Shown here: in pieces, positions 34,884-44,800 of the stretch
Layout: every line of letters starts with the position of its first letter
Position numbering within the stretch: position 1 is the stretch's first letter
NCBI RefSeq assembly: GCF_001885585.1
Contig: NZ_LSRP01000002.1
Location: 1 to 64,000, forward strand
Reading direction: 5' to 3'
Length of the DNA: 64,000 bases
Source of the DNA: Pararhizobium antarcticum
GTDB lineage: Bacteria > Pseudomonadota > Alphaproteobacteria > Rhizobiales > Rhizobiaceae
Program-made: the position numbers and the translations under genes
The notes under the pieces: generated by a model
What the model saw: the letters and a program-made list of their open reading frames with translations, nothing else
Databases searched by the model: none
Told to the model about the DNA's origin: nothing

Positions 34884-35519
34884 TCAGAGGGCGATGTAGC
34901 GATCGGCGCGGTGGTTGATGGCGACGAACAGGTTGAGCACGACGGCGCCAAGCACCGAATAGAAAACGACCGGCGGCGTGGTGACGAAGAAGGCGACAGC
35001 CAGCACGCACATGTCGATGGCCAATTGCACGAGGCCGGCACGGATGCCGAACCGCTCCTGAAGGTAAATGCCGAGAATGCCGACGCCGCCAAGGCTGGCG
35101 CGGTGACGATAGAGCGCCAGCAGGCCGAAACCGAGCAGGAGGCCGCCGAGAAGGGCGGCCCAGGCGGGGTGGATGCTGGAAATCTCGAAGAAGCGCGACT
35201 GGACGTCGGCGAGCAGCGAGGTCAGGCCGATGGCGATGAAGGTCTTGACGGTGAAGGCCATGCCCAGGCGCTTCCACGAGAGGTAGAAGAACGGCACGTT
35301 GAGCAGGAAGAAGGCGAGACCGAAATTCACGCCGAAGGCATAATGCAGAAGAAAGGCGACGCCCGCCGTGCTGCCGGTGAGCAGTCCGGCGCTGGCCAGC
35401 ACATAGAGGCCGAGCGCGGCCACGAGGCTTCCCGAAAAGATCCCCTGAAGATCCTCGACCGGCGTATGGCGTGTGGCGCTGGTGCTCCAGAAACCAAGGG
35501 CGTTGATAAGCTGGGCCAT
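34884..35519 (-). CDS. YitT family membrane protein
   Basis: This 211-residue protein has five to six membrane helices (IFSGSLVAALGLYVLASAGL; LLGGLLLGFGLLAL; VFYSVLGAVVLNLFVAI) and the YitT pattern GLLTGSTAGVAFLLHYAFGVNFG with GGVGILGIYLQERFG. YitT proteins are often annotated DUF161 and have no firm function; transport is likely. It lies 194 bases upstream of the helicase on the same strand, and may be a separate unit. The DNA from 34690 to 34883 shows no gene. Confidence 0.85.
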   Translation of the reverse strand: MAQLINALGFWSTSATRHTPVEDLQGIFSGSLVAALGLYVLASAGLLTGSTAGVAFLLHYAFGVNFGLAFFLLNVPFFYLSWKRLGMAFTVKTFIAIGLTSLLADVQSRFFEISSIHPAWAALLGGLLLGFGLLALYRHRASLGGVGILGIYLQERFGIRAGLVQLAIDMCVLAVAFFVTTPPVVFYSVLGAVVLNLFVAINHRADRYIAL

Positions 35520-35731
35520 GGCACACTCTCCGTGGACAATGAAAGGGATGGCGACGCGCGAAATAGGGCGCGACCAACGGGTCTGGCAATGCTGGATTGT
35601 CAGTCGGCGCCCATGGCCGTCCGACCGCGCTTTCCTTCTGAACTGCCTGGATTATCAGGCTTTTCACGCCCGTTTTCAATCATAATATGTAAGGAATGCT
35701 GACCTATTTGAACTTCGCAACAATAGTGCGT

Positions 35732-36676
35732 TCATCCCGTATTCCGCGTAACAAACAGAATGCCAGACACCGGTTTCCCGCCATCTTTGCGAATGACCGT
35801 CCTGCTGACGGCGTGGATGTCGAAGCCATGGCTGCCGCACAGTCTTGATATGTAGCCTTCGGAATGGGCGTAGCGCAGCGAGGGCCGCAGCACGACATCG
35901 CCATCTTCGCCCGCATCCTCGACTGAAAAGGCAAAGAGGCCGGAGGTGATCAAAAGCCGGCTGGCGATAACGAAGACGCCGTCGAGCGCGCCCAGATACA
36001 TCAGCACATCAGCCGCGCTGACGAGATCGGCACGGTGGTCGGCATCGGCATCTGCGCTGAACACACCGCAAGCCTCCGGCGCAAGCGACAGGTCGGCCTG
36101 GGCGAGACGGCTGTAGATCACCTTGTCCGCAGCCTTGGCCAGCATGTTGGTCGAGAGATCGAAGCCTTCGATACTCGCCGCCCGGTCACGGATCTCTGCC
36201 CCGAACAGGCCGGTGCCGCAACCGAGATCGACGACGTGGCGGAACCGATCCGCGCCGCCATGCACATGGATGAGCGCGGCCAGTTTCTGCGGCACGGAAT
36301 AATCGAGCCGCTCGACCAGCGCCTTGTCGAACCGATCGGCATAATCGTCGAACAGCCGTTCGACATAGAGGCTTGGTGGTTGCGCCGGCTGCTCTGCGTC
36401 TCCGAGGAGCGACAGCTTCAGGCCGGCGCCGAACATGTCATCAGGCTGAAGTGCCACGACCTTGCGCAGGGCCTCGATCGCCGCGGCCTTTTCGCCCGAC
36501 GTCTCCTGATAGTCGGCGAGGCGAAACCAGCCGGCCGCCCAGTCGGGAACCAGCTCGAGCGCCTGCAGCATCAGGTCGGCCGCTGCCGCATGTTCGCCGG
36601 TTTCCGCCAGCATAAGTGCATATTCGGCACGGCGGTCGGCAATCAGGTCGCCGGAAGAAAGCTGGTGCGGGTTCAT
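35732..36676 (-). CDS. TPR-containing class I SAM-dependent methyltransferase
   Basis: In this 314-residue protein, residues about 12-90 form two or three TPR-like helical repeats (AEYALMLAETGEHAAAADLMLQALELVPDW). From about 105 a class I methyltransferase fold begins: VVDLGCGTGLFGAEIRD is SAM motif I, IEGFDLSTNMLAKA motif II, and DLVSAADVLMYLGAL motif IV. The ending GKPVSGILFVTRN is typical. The substrate is unknown; relatives with this layout are found throughout Rhizobiales. The gap 35520-35731 between it and the YitT gene shows nothing. Confidence 0.85.
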   Translation of the reverse strand: MNPHQLSSGDLIADRRAEYALMLAETGEHAAAADLMLQALELVPDWAAGWFRLADYQETSGEKAAAIEALRKVVALQPDDMFGAGLKLSLLGDAEQPAQPPSLYVERLFDDYADRFDKALVERLDYSVPQKLAALIHVHGGADRFRHVVDLGCGTGLFGAEIRDRAASIEGFDLSTNMLAKAADKVIYSRLAQADLSLAPEACGVFSADADADHRADLVSAADVLMYLGALDGVFVIASRLLITSGLFAFSVEDAGEDGDVVLRPSLRYAHSEGYISRLCGSHGFDIHAVSRTVIRKDGGKPVSGILFVTRNTG

Positions 36677-36823
36677 CGGGTCCTTGCCCTTGGCGTTTGG
36701 GCGCTTCTGGGACGCGCAGTCTCGAAAGACAAGCGGTATTTTCCGCCAGACGCCGGCGCGCCCGCATTCCGGCGGGTTGCGGGAAGGCCTGCGGCAGCTT
36801 ATGTCAGGCGAAACAGGAGAACT

Positions 36824-37096
36824 ATGGCCATGGCCGACGGAGTGAACAGATTTCTGGGGGATACGCCCGGCCGCTTGATCGTCAAGCTTCTGGTTGTGTC
36901 GATCATCGTCGGCTTCGTCATGTCGGCCTTCGGCTGGTCACCCTATGACATCATCTACACGATCCGAAATTTTGTGCTCGACCTCTGGCATTCCGGCTTC
37001 GCAGCCCTTGGCCGCGTTGGCGATTACCTTCTGATCGGCGCCGCCGTCGTCATCCCCGCCTTCATCATCCTGCGCATCATCAGCTATCGGCGGTAA
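36824..37096 (+). CDS. Small membrane protein (DUF6460-like)
   Basis: This 90-residue protein has two membrane helices: LIVKLLVVSIIVGFVMSAFG and YLLIGAAVVIPAFIILRIIS, joined by an amphipathic segment with YDIIYTIRNFVLDLWHSGF. AGGAGA 5 bases before the ATG at 36824 fixes the start, although the frame is open much further upstream. Its stop is one base from the next start, so it is translated together with the CAP-domain protein. The function is unknown. Confidence 0.8.
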   Translation: MAMADGVNRFLGDTPGRLIVKLLVVSIIVGFVMSAFGWSPYDIIYTIRNFVLDLWHSGFAALGRVGDYLLIGAAVVIPAFIILRIISYRR

Positions 37097-37097
37097 T

Positions 37098-37607
37098 ATG
37101 GACGATCGGGAATTTGCCGGGCAGCGGCGGCGTTTTCTGAAGGCGGGCGCAGTCCTGTCGCTCGCGACTTTGGCCGGGTGCAGCACCAGCAAGGTACTGA
37201 CGCCGGAGCCTGGGCAGGGCAGCGATCAGACGGACGCCACGCTTGGCCTGATCAACGCGTTGCGCGCGCAAAAGGGTTTGGAGCCACTGGTTGGCGATGC
37301 GGCGGCGCGCGGTGCCGCCCTCGATCAGGCGACCCGCATGGCCCGCGCCGGCAAGATGCAGCACAATATCGGGCTCGGCGCGACTTTCTACGATCGCATG
37401 AAAGGGCAGGATGTCTCCCTGCCAGCTGCCGAGAATATCGCGGTCGGGCAGGATGATGCGGCCCGCGCCTTCGATGCCTGGGTGCGCTCGCCCAAACATC
37501 TGGTCAACATGCTCGCACCGAACTATCGCGGCCTCGGGGTCGCCGTCGTCACGAATCCGGCTTCCGGAAACCGGCCCTATTGGGCCATGGTATTGTCTGC
37601 CGGCTGA
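37098..37607 (+). CDS. CAP-domain (SCP-like) exported lipoprotein
   Basis: This is a 169-residue protein. The N-terminus has a twin-arginine-like RRRFLKAG followed by a hydrophobic stretch and a lipobox LAGC, so it should be a lipoprotein, possibly Tat-exported. The CAP domain shows LINALRAQKGLEPL, MARAGKMQHNIG, AENIAVGQDDAARAFDAWVRSPKHLVNMLAP and a C-terminal PYWAMVLS strand. Bacterial CAP proteins have varied or unknown roles. It forms a pair with the small membrane protein just upstream. Confidence 0.88.
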   Translation: MDDREFAGQRRRFLKAGAVLSLATLAGCSTSKVLTPEPGQGSDQTDATLGLINALRAQKGLEPLVGDAAARGAALDQATRMARAGKMQHNIGLGATFYDRMKGQDVSLPAAENIAVGQDDAARAFDAWVRSPKHLVNMLAPNYRGLGVAVVTNPASGNRPYWAMVLSAG

Positions 37608-37640
37608 ACTGATTCCCGGTCCGATCCCGGAAGAGAGAGC

Positions 37641-39008
37641 ATGACGACGCAGGACACGGTGGACAGCGCAGACAATCCGCACGGTGCCGGACCTTTTATC
37701 GTCACCAACCGGCTGATCCTGTCGATCGCGCTGCCGATGACGCTGGGCTTTCTGACGACGCCGCTGCTGGGTCTGGTCGATACCGCAGTCATCGGCCAGA
37801 TGGGCAAGGCAGAGCTTCTCGCCGGTCTCGCGGTTGGCGCCATCCTCTTCGATCTGATCTTCACCACCTTCAATTTCCTGCGCGCGGCAACCACCGGCCT
37901 CGTCGCCCAGGCCTATGGGCGCGGCGACCGGCGGGAAGAACAGGCCGTGTTCTGGCGCTCGCTGATCATCGCCGTGTTTGCGGGTGTGGTCCTTGTGGCC
38001 CTGTCGCCGTTGCTTCTGTCCGCCGGCCTCTGGCTGATGGCACCGGGACCGGAGGTGGTGGCAGTCACCAGCACCTATTTCCAGTACCGGATACTGGCGG
38101 GACCGGCGGCGCTTGCCAGCTATGCGATCCTTGGTTTTGTGCTCGGGCGCGGGCAGGGCACGACCGGGCTCCTGTTGCAGACCCTGATCAATGGCATCAA
38201 CATTGTGCTGTCGATCTATCTCGGCCTGCATCTGGGCTGGGGCGTGATGGGCGTCGCGCTGGCGACTGTCACCGGTGAAGTGGTCGGCGCCATTGTCGGC
38301 GTTTTCATCGTCCTGCGCCGCTTTGATCCTGCAGCAGCGCCGGGCTGGGCCATGGTGTTCGAGCGGGCCCGGCTGAAGCTGCTCTTCGGGCTCAACCGCG
38401 ACATCATGATCCGCTCCTTCGTGCTTCTGGCTGCCTTCACGCTGATGACGCGCATCGGCACGTCGCTCGGTCCGGTGACGCTGGCCACCAACGCGGTGCT
38501 GATGACGATCTTCCTGGTGGCCGGCTATTATCTCGACGGTCTGGCCAACGCCGCCGAGCAACTGACGGGGCGGGCGATCGGCGCCGGTTTCCGTCCGGCT
38601 TTCGACACCGCCTTGAAGATGACGGCAATCTGGGCGCTTGCGCTAGCCGGGGCAACGACGTTGCTGTTCTTTGTCTTCGGCGATGCTCTGATCGATCTTC
38701 TGACGACGGCGCAGGATGTGCGGTCGCAGGCCTATGTCTATCTGCCCTGGGCGGCGCTGACGGCCCTGACCGGAGCGCTCGCCTTCCTGATGGACGGCGT
38801 CTTCATCGGTGCCACATGGTCACGCGACATGCGCAACATGATGCTGCTTGCCTTTGCCGGCTATGGTGCGGCCGTCGCGATGCTCGTGCCCGCTTTCGGC
38901 AATCACGGCCTCTGGGCAGCGCTTAACCTGTTCCTGCTGATGCGTGGCCTTTTTCTTCTGGTCCCGGTGCCGAAACGGGCGGCTCAGACGTTCCGGTCGG
39001 CCCAGTAG
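37641..39008 (+). CDS. MATE family efflux transporter (DinF-like)
   Basis: This 455-residue membrane protein has twelve predicted helices in two homologous halves (ILSIALPMTLGFLTTPLLGLVDTAVIGQMG; DIMIRSFVLLAAFTLMTRIGTSLG). It is of the DinF branch, which uses H+ or Na+ to export drugs or metabolites. GGAAGAGAG precedes the ATG. Its 3' end overlaps that of pyrD by 25 bases in convergent orientation. Confidence 0.9.
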   Translation: MTTQDTVDSADNPHGAGPFIVTNRLILSIALPMTLGFLTTPLLGLVDTAVIGQMGKAELLAGLAVGAILFDLIFTTFNFLRAATTGLVAQAYGRGDRREEQAVFWRSLIIAVFAGVVLVALSPLLLSAGLWLMAPGPEVVAVTSTYFQYRILAGPAALASYAILGFVLGRGQGTTGLLLQTLINGINIVLSIYLGLHLGWGVMGVALATVTGEVVGAIVGVFIVLRRFDPAAAPGWAMVFERARLKLLFGLNRDIMIRSFVLLAAFTLMTRIGTSLGPVTLATNAVLMTIFLVAGYYLDGLANAAEQLTGRAIGAGFRPAFDTALKMTAIWALALAGATTLLFFVFGDALIDLLTTAQDVRSQAYVYLPWAALTALTGALAFLMDGVFIGATWSRDMRNMMLLAFAGYGAAVAMLVPAFGNHGLWAALNLFLLMRGLFLLVPVPKRAAQTFRSAQ

Positions 39009-40072
39009 TCTGTGCGTGTGTCGCGGATATCGCGGATCGAGGACAGCTTCTCGCGGTTGCAGAGCGATGACAGACCGCGCACGATCCGGCCCGGCAGCGA
39101 TGGTCCCTCATAGACCATGCAGGAGTAAAGCTGCACCAGATCGGCGCCCGCCCGGATCTTCTCCGCCGCAGTCTCCGCCGAATCCACGCCGCCAACGCCG
39201 ATGATCGGCATGCCGGGGCCGACGCGCCGGCGCATCCGGGCCAGCACGATGGTTGATCGTTCAAACAGCGGCTTGCCCGAAAGGCCACCGGATTCCTGCG
39301 CCTGGCGCTGGTCGCGCAGGCCTTCGCGGCTGAGCGTGGTGTTCGAGACGATCAAGCCGTCCAGCCCATGCGACACGGCTTCGGCGGCGATGTCGTCCAT
39401 GCCTTCCTCTGTGAGGTCAGGGGCGATCTTCAGGAACACCGGCACGCGCTTTCCGGTCCTGGCAGCCTCCGCATCGCGGGCGGAAAGGACAGCAGACAAA
39501 AGCGCCGATAGGCTCTCGCGGCCCTGCAGGTCGCGAAGGCCTGGCGTGTTCGGCGAGGATATGTTTGCGGTAAAATAACGCGCCACCGCAGAGAAGGTCC
39601 GGATGCCCGCGACATAGTCGGCGATGCGGTCCGCACTGTCCTTGTTGGCGCCGATGTTGACGCCGATCATCGCGCTGCGCGATACCGATTGCAGGCGTGC
39701 AAGCGCTGCGGCATGGCCGGCATTGTTGAAGCCGAGCCGGTTGATGACGGCATTGTCCTCGACCAGCCGGAAGATTCGCGGCCTGTCGTTTCCGGCCTGT
39801 GGCCTGGGGGTCACGGTGCCGATCTCGGTAAAGCCGAAGCCGATCCTGAGAAGTGCTTCCGGCACCTCCGCATTCTTGTCATAACCGGCGGCCATGCCGA
39901 GCGGATTGGCAAATTCGAGACCTGCGACGGTCTGCGCCAGTCGGAGATCGGCGGGCGCGGCACAGGCCGGCATCAACCCGCTCTGCAATGCCTTGATCGA
40001 CAGGCCGTGGGCGGTTTCCGGATCGAGCAGGAAGAGGCTGCGACGGGCAAGGGACTGGAGGGGATTGATCAT
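38984..40072 (-). CDS. pyrD: Quinone-dependent dihydroorotate dehydrogenase
   Basis: This 362-residue class 2 enzyme oxidises dihydroorotate to orotate at the membrane in pyrimidine synthesis. The N-terminal amphipathic helix (SLARRSLFLLDPETAHGLSIKAL) binds the membrane. FMN and substrate motifs are intact: NPLGMAAGYDKNAEV, TVTPRPQAGNDRPRIFRL, NRLGFNN, NISSPNTPGLRDLQ with the catalytic Ser, and IIGVGGVDSAETA. Its start overlaps the stop of the DUF952 gene by 4 bases. Confidence 0.96.
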   Translation of the reverse strand: MINPLQSLARRSLFLLDPETAHGLSIKALQSGLMPACAAPADLRLAQTVAGLEFANPLGMAAGYDKNAEVPEALLRIGFGFTEIGTVTPRPQAGNDRPRIFRLVEDNAVINRLGFNNAGHAAALARLQSVSRSAMIGVNIGANKDSADRIADYVAGIRTFSAVARYFTANISSPNTPGLRDLQGRESLSALLSAVLSARDAEAARTGKRVPVFLKIAPDLTEEGMDDIAAEAVSHGLDGLIVSNTTLSREGLRDQRQAQESGGLSGKPLFERSTIVLARMRRRVGPGMPIIGVGGVDSAETAAEKIRAGADLVQLYSCMVYEGPSLPGRIVRGLSSLCNREKLSSIRDIRDTRTDYWADRNV

Positions 40073-40416
40073 GCGGCAAGCTCCGGAAAGTCATGGGTGC
40101 CGTCAGGCCTGACGGAGAGCGGCTTTTCCCAAAGGACGGCCTCAAAATCGAGGCTCCCATAAAGATGCGGAAACAGCGCGCCATCGCGGGATGCTTCGAA
40201 AACCAGCCGATCGCCGAGTTTCCCGGCATCGATGGCGACCAGCAAAAGCCCCTGCTGTCCCCTGAAGTAAAGGGCGGCGGTTGCCTTCGCCTGCTGCGCC
40301 GTGGAAAGATGAATGAAGCCGTCCGTCAGATCGATCGAAGCGCCCTTGAATTCGCCGCTTTCGCGCGCATCCTGCCATAGAGTTGTCGGAACGATCTTGT
40401 AGACGATGGTGGTCAT
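40069..40416 (-). CDS. DUF952 family protein
   Basis: This 115-residue protein matches the DUF952 family: VYKIVPTTLWQDARESGEFKGASIDLTDGFIHLSTAQQ near the start and FPHLYGSLDFEAVLWEKPL near the end. The conserved His/Thr residues suggest an enzyme related to ADP-ribosyl or cyclophosphodiesterase-like folds, but no activity is established. The start MTTIVYKIV gives the family length. It precedes and overlaps pyrD by 4 bases in the same operon, a common arrangement in Rhizobiales. Confidence 0.88.
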   Translation of the reverse strand: MTTIVYKIVPTTLWQDARESGEFKGASIDLTDGFIHLSTAQQAKATAALYFRGQQGLLLVAIDAGKLGDRLVFEASRDGALFPHLYGSLDFEAVLWEKPLSVRPDGTHDFPELAA

Positions 40417-40528
40417 GGCTTCGGGGTCCTGCGCGCGATCGCGATCATACCGTGGCCTTGCCGGAAAGTCTGGCGATTGTCTACCGGGCAGGCGCCACGA
40501 GGGACGAATTTTCAACGGAGGACGGACA

Positions 40529-40963
40529 ATGAAGACGGTTCTGATGACGGCGGCATTCCTGTGCGCGACGCTCTGGTCGCAGACGGGAAGCGCTGAAACG
40601 ACGGCTGGCCGCTACAGCATGCAGAAGACCGATAGCGGCATTGCAAGGCTTGATACAGAGACCGGCGAGGTCTCGCTCTGCCAGGAAAAAGACGGCCAGA
40701 TGGTCTGCCGGATGGCGGCAGACGAGCGCACCGCCTTCGAGCTGGAACTCGATCTCCTGACGAAGCGCGTGGAAACCCTTGAAAAAGCGGTGCAGGACGG
40801 CCCGTTGACGGTCAAACCCCGCCTCCCGACGAAGGAAGAGATTGACCAGACCATGAGCGTCATGGAAAGAATGATGCGCAACTTCATGGGAATAGTGAAG
40901 GACCTCGAAGGTGAGGGCAATCCGCCGGCGGACAAGCCTGGCGTGGAGCCGCAAAAAACCTGA
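40529..40963 (+). CDS. Hypothetical exported protein
   Basis: This 144-residue protein has a signal peptide (MKTVLMTAAFLCATLWSQ, cleavage near GSA-ETT), a short domain with two Cys (SLCQEKDGQMVCRMAADERTAFELELDLL), a helical coiled region (TKRVETLEKAVQDG) and a Lys/Pro-rich tail. GGAGG lies 7 bases before the ATG. It is probably periplasmic. Family function is unknown. It is divergent from DUF952-pyrD and followed after 82 bases by the response regulator. Confidence 0.7.
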   Translation: MKTVLMTAAFLCATLWSQTGSAETTAGRYSMQKTDSGIARLDTETGEVSLCQEKDGQMVCRMAADERTAFELELDLLTKRVETLEKAVQDGPLTVKPRLPTKEEIDQTMSVMERMMRNFMGIVKDLEGEGNPPADKPGVEPQKT

Positions 40964-41045
40964 GAGTATCCGCTTCATGCCCACGCTGCTGCTCTCGCGG
41001 GTTGGAGGATCCGCGAGGTTGAAAAAGCTCTTGGGAGGGAGCGAC

Positions 41046-41693
41046 ATGGCGTCAGGCCTGACCATCATCATTGCAGACGACCACCCGCTGTTTCGCGGTG
41101 CCATGCGCCAGGCCCTGTCCGGAATGGAAGGCAATCCGGCGATCGTCGAGGCTGGCGATTTCAGCGCCGCGCGCAAGGCGGCCGCCGACCATCCGGCGGC
41201 GGATCTGATGCTGCTCGATCTCACCATGCCGGGCGTCAGCGGACTGTCCGGCCTGATTGCGTTGCGTGCCGAATTCCATAGCCTGCCGGTGATGATCGTC
41301 TCGGCCCATGACGACCCGGCAACGGTGCATCGTGCGCTCGAACTGGGCGCGTCCGGCTTCCTGTCGAAATCCGCCGGTATCGATGAAATCCGCGAAGGCA
41401 TCGCGACCGTCATGGCCGGCAACATCTTCACCCCGCGCGGTTTCGTGCACGGCATGGAGCATGAGCCGGAAGTGGCAGCATTGCTGCACCGGCTCCAGAC
41501 GCTGACGCCGCAGCAGTCGCGCGTGCTCGGCATGCTCGCCGAGGGCCTGCTCAACAAGCAGATTGCCTATGAGCTTGGCGTTTCCGAAGCCACGATCAAG
41601 GCCCATGTCTCGGCGATATTGCTCAAGCTCGACGTCGACAGCCGCACGCAGGCGGTCATCCAGCTCGGCAAGATCGGCGCCGTTGCGGCCTGA
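41046..41693 (+). CDS. LuxR-family response regulator, CrbR/ErdR-like
   Basis: This 215-residue protein has a receiver domain (acidic DD at 11-12, phospho-acceptor D58 in LMLLDLTMPG, later conserved Lys in GFLSKSAG) and a C-terminal LuxR helix-turn-helix (LTPQQSRVLGMLAEGLLNKQIAYELGVSEATIKAHVSAIL). GGGAGG precedes ATG 41046. It converges with a hybrid kinase carrying an SSS transporter domain, the partner type of CrbR (Vibrio) and ErdR (Pseudomonas), which control acetate use via acs. Specific orthology is inferred. Confidence 0.85.
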   Translation: MASGLTIIIADDHPLFRGAMRQALSGMEGNPAIVEAGDFSAARKAAADHPAADLMLLDLTMPGVSGLSGLIALRAEFHSLPVMIVSAHDDPATVHRALELGASGFLSKSAGIDEIREGIATVMAGNIFTPRGFVHGMEHEPEVAALLHRLQTLTPQQSRVLGMLAEGLLNKQIAYELGVSEATIKAHVSAILLKLDVDSRTQAVIQLGKIGAVAA

Positions 41694-41851
41694 CGCAACT
41701 GTAGAGCATCACGCTTGTCGTCAGAAAACCCGGACGCTGTGGTCGTGCATCGCCCGATTTCGTTCACATCGTCATTCACAGGCGGCGGGAGCTGACGCTT
41801 CAGCCACTGCTCCAACCCTTTGGCGCGAATGCAGTCCCTTGAGAGCAAGAC

Positions 41852-44800
41852 CTATTCCGCAGCGGCTTTCATCGCGACGGAAAGCTGGGTCAGCCAGGCT
41901 CGCATCGAGGCGGGGCGGACTGGCTTGTTCTGAAGCGTGATGCCGTCGCGTTCGGCGGCTGCGCGGACTTCCGGCGAGCGGTCGGCGGTGACCAGCAGGG
42001 CCGGAATATTGTCGTCGAACTGCTTGCGGATTTCGGAGATGGCCTCGATGCCGGTGCCGTCATCGAGGTGGTAATCGGCGATGATCGCATCCGGGCGAAT
42101 GTCGCCACGGTCTTTCAGGCTGCGCGAGGTTGCCAGCGAATCGGCTGTCGTCACCGTGCAGCCCCATCCGTCGAGCAGCAGTTTCATGCCTTCCAGAATC
42201 AGCGGCTCGTTGTCGATGCACAGCACCCGCAGGCCGTTGAGCGGTTCGGCGGTGCTGATCGCGGGTGTCTCGCGGGTGGCCGTGCCAAGGCGTTGCTTGG
42301 TGCGGTCGATCGGCAATGTGACGCGAAACCGCGTGCCTTTGCCGGATTTTGACTGCAGATCGACGGGATGGCTGAGCACACGGGAAATGCGATCGACGAT
42401 CGACAGGCCCAGCCCGAGGCCGGCGGCCGTCCGGACACCTTCGTCAAGGCGGGCGAATTCCTTGAAGACGGTGCGGAACTTTGAGGCCGGTATGCCGATG
42501 CCCGAATCCAGGACCTCGATGACGGCTTGCTCGCCCCGGCGGCGAACACCGACAAGCACCTTGCCCGCCGGCGTATACTTGATGGCATTGGAGACCAGGT
42601 TCTGGATGAGACGGCGCAGCAGATTGGGATCGGTGCGTACGATGAGCGTGGTGGGCATGACGGCCAGTCTCAGCCCTTGCGCCCGCGCGACGGGCGCAAA
42701 ATCCGTCTCGATGCGGCGCAGGAGATCGTTGAGCGGAACCGACTGCAGGCGCGGCTTCATGGCGCCGGTGTCCAGGCGGGAAATGTCGAGCACGGCGCCA
42801 AGAATGGTCTCGACCGATTCCAGCGAGGAATCGATATTCTGCACCAGCACCCGGTTGTCGCTATCGCCGAGACGTTCGACAAGCGACGAGGAATACAGCC
42901 GCGCCGCATTCAGCGGCTGGAGAATGTCGTGGCCGGCGGCGGCAAAGAAGCGGGTCTTGCCGATATTGGCCTCCTCGGCTGCCGCGCGGGCTTCGGCCAC
43001 CTCGCGGTTGACGCGGGTGAGTTCGCCGGTGCGTTCGGCGACGCGCAGTTCCAGCGTCTCGTTTGCCTGCTTCAGCGCCATGTCGGCGGCGACGCGCTGG
43101 GTGATGTCGGTATAGGTGGTGACGATCCCCTTGTCGGGCATGGCGTTGGTGCGCACTTCGATGATCCGCGCACCGCCGGAAAGCTCCAGCAGGAAAGGCT
43201 TGTCGAGCGTCAGGAAATTGCGAACCAGCGCCTTTTCCTGCTCCTTGCTGATGTCGCCGCGCTTCGTCAGGATCGCAATGATATCGGCCAGCGGGAAGCC
43301 GACCTGTCCGGCGCTTTCGGGCAGGTCAAGCAATTGCCGGAAGCGGCGGTTCCAGATGATCAGGTTGTTGGAACTGTCGAAGACGGCGATGCCCTGATCC
43401 ATCTGCGACAGTGCCGTCTGGAGCATGTCCTGATTGTATTGCAGGGCCTCGCTGGCCTGATCGAGCAGCCACGCGGTGTCCGATGACGTGTCGTCCATGC
43501 GTTGCAGCACCAGCGAAAGCACCAGCCGGGCAGAGGAGGAACCGATGGCGCTGCCGAGCAATTGTTCGGAAAAGTGGATGAGTGCCATGTCGGCCGCGCT
43601 ATTGTCGTCCAGCCAGCGCCCGGATTGCCGCTCATAGGTGCTGAAGGAGCGCTGCATGCGCTCTTCGCCAAGGTAGCGCGCGATCGTGGTTTTCAGATCA
43701 AGCACCGTGATCTTCGTCTTGCGGCCCCGAAAGGCGCGTTCGCTGCGCGACTTGCGGGCAATGAAGACACCGGCCTGCAGCCGCTCCAGCGGCTTTGGCG
43801 CACGGGTGAGCGAGCCGATCACATAGGCGATGATATTGACCAGCAGGCTGAGCGCCGAGGCGTTGACCAGCGGATCCGCCTGCGCGCCGGAAAAGATGCC
43901 GGCAAAGGGAAACAGGAAACCCAGCACCGTCGTTGCGACATGCGAATTGTCGGGGCCGCCAAGGCTTGGCAGGAACAGCAGATAGGCCCAGACGAGGAAA
44001 CCCAGCGTCATGCCGGCAATCGCGCCGCGGGCATTGGCCTGGCGCCACAGGAGGCCGCCAAACAGAGCCGGCGCCATCTGCGAAATTGCCGCGAACGCCA
44101 GAAGCCCGAGCGACGCCAGACCGGCGCTCATGTCGGCGGCGCGGTAGTAGCCGTAACCGAGCAGGAGCACGCCGAGGATCGCGGTGCGGCGAATGTTCAA
44201 CAGCGTGCCCGCGATGTTTTCCTGGCCGCTGGTGCGGCTCATCAGCTTGCGGCGCAGGAAAACCGGCATGACGATATCGTTGGAAATCATGATCGAGAGG
44301 GCGACCGATGCGACGATCACCATGGCGGTCGCAGCCGAAAAGCCGCCGATGAAGGTGATCAGGGTTAGCACCGAAAGGTCGGCAGAAAGCGGCAGGCGCA
44401 GCATGTAGAGATCGGCATCGCCACTGCCGGAAAAGGTCAGGATGCCGGCCAGCGCCACCGGCAAAACGAAGATGTTGATCGCCACCAGATAGAGCGGAAA
44501 CAGAATGCCGGCCGTGCGCAGTTCGTTGGCGGTGCGGTTTTCGACGACGGTCACATGGAACTGACGGGGCAGCATGATGATGGCAAAGGCCGAGAGCGCA
44601 ATCAACATGATCCAGCGATGAACCGGCGTTTCGTAGGTCAGCGCCGAAACCACATCCTGGTTGGCAAGGGCTTTTGTCCAGAGATCCTGCGGTCCATCGA
44701 ACAGGAAGAAGACGACGTAGACGCCGATGGTGACGAACGCCAGGAGCTTGACCACCGATTCCATGGCGATCGCCAGGATCAGTCCGTCCTGATGCTCGGT

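Noticed and set aside
31867-34899. 1010-codon open frame opposite the Lhr-like helicase
   Set aside because: It is antisense to a helicase with all motifs, and its product shows only His/Arg/Gln-rich low-complexity sequence.
34690-35679. N-terminal extension of the helicase frame by about 330 codons
   Set aside because: The extension overlaps the YitT gene in another frame and lacks protein-like character; GTG 34689 starts right at the conserved region.
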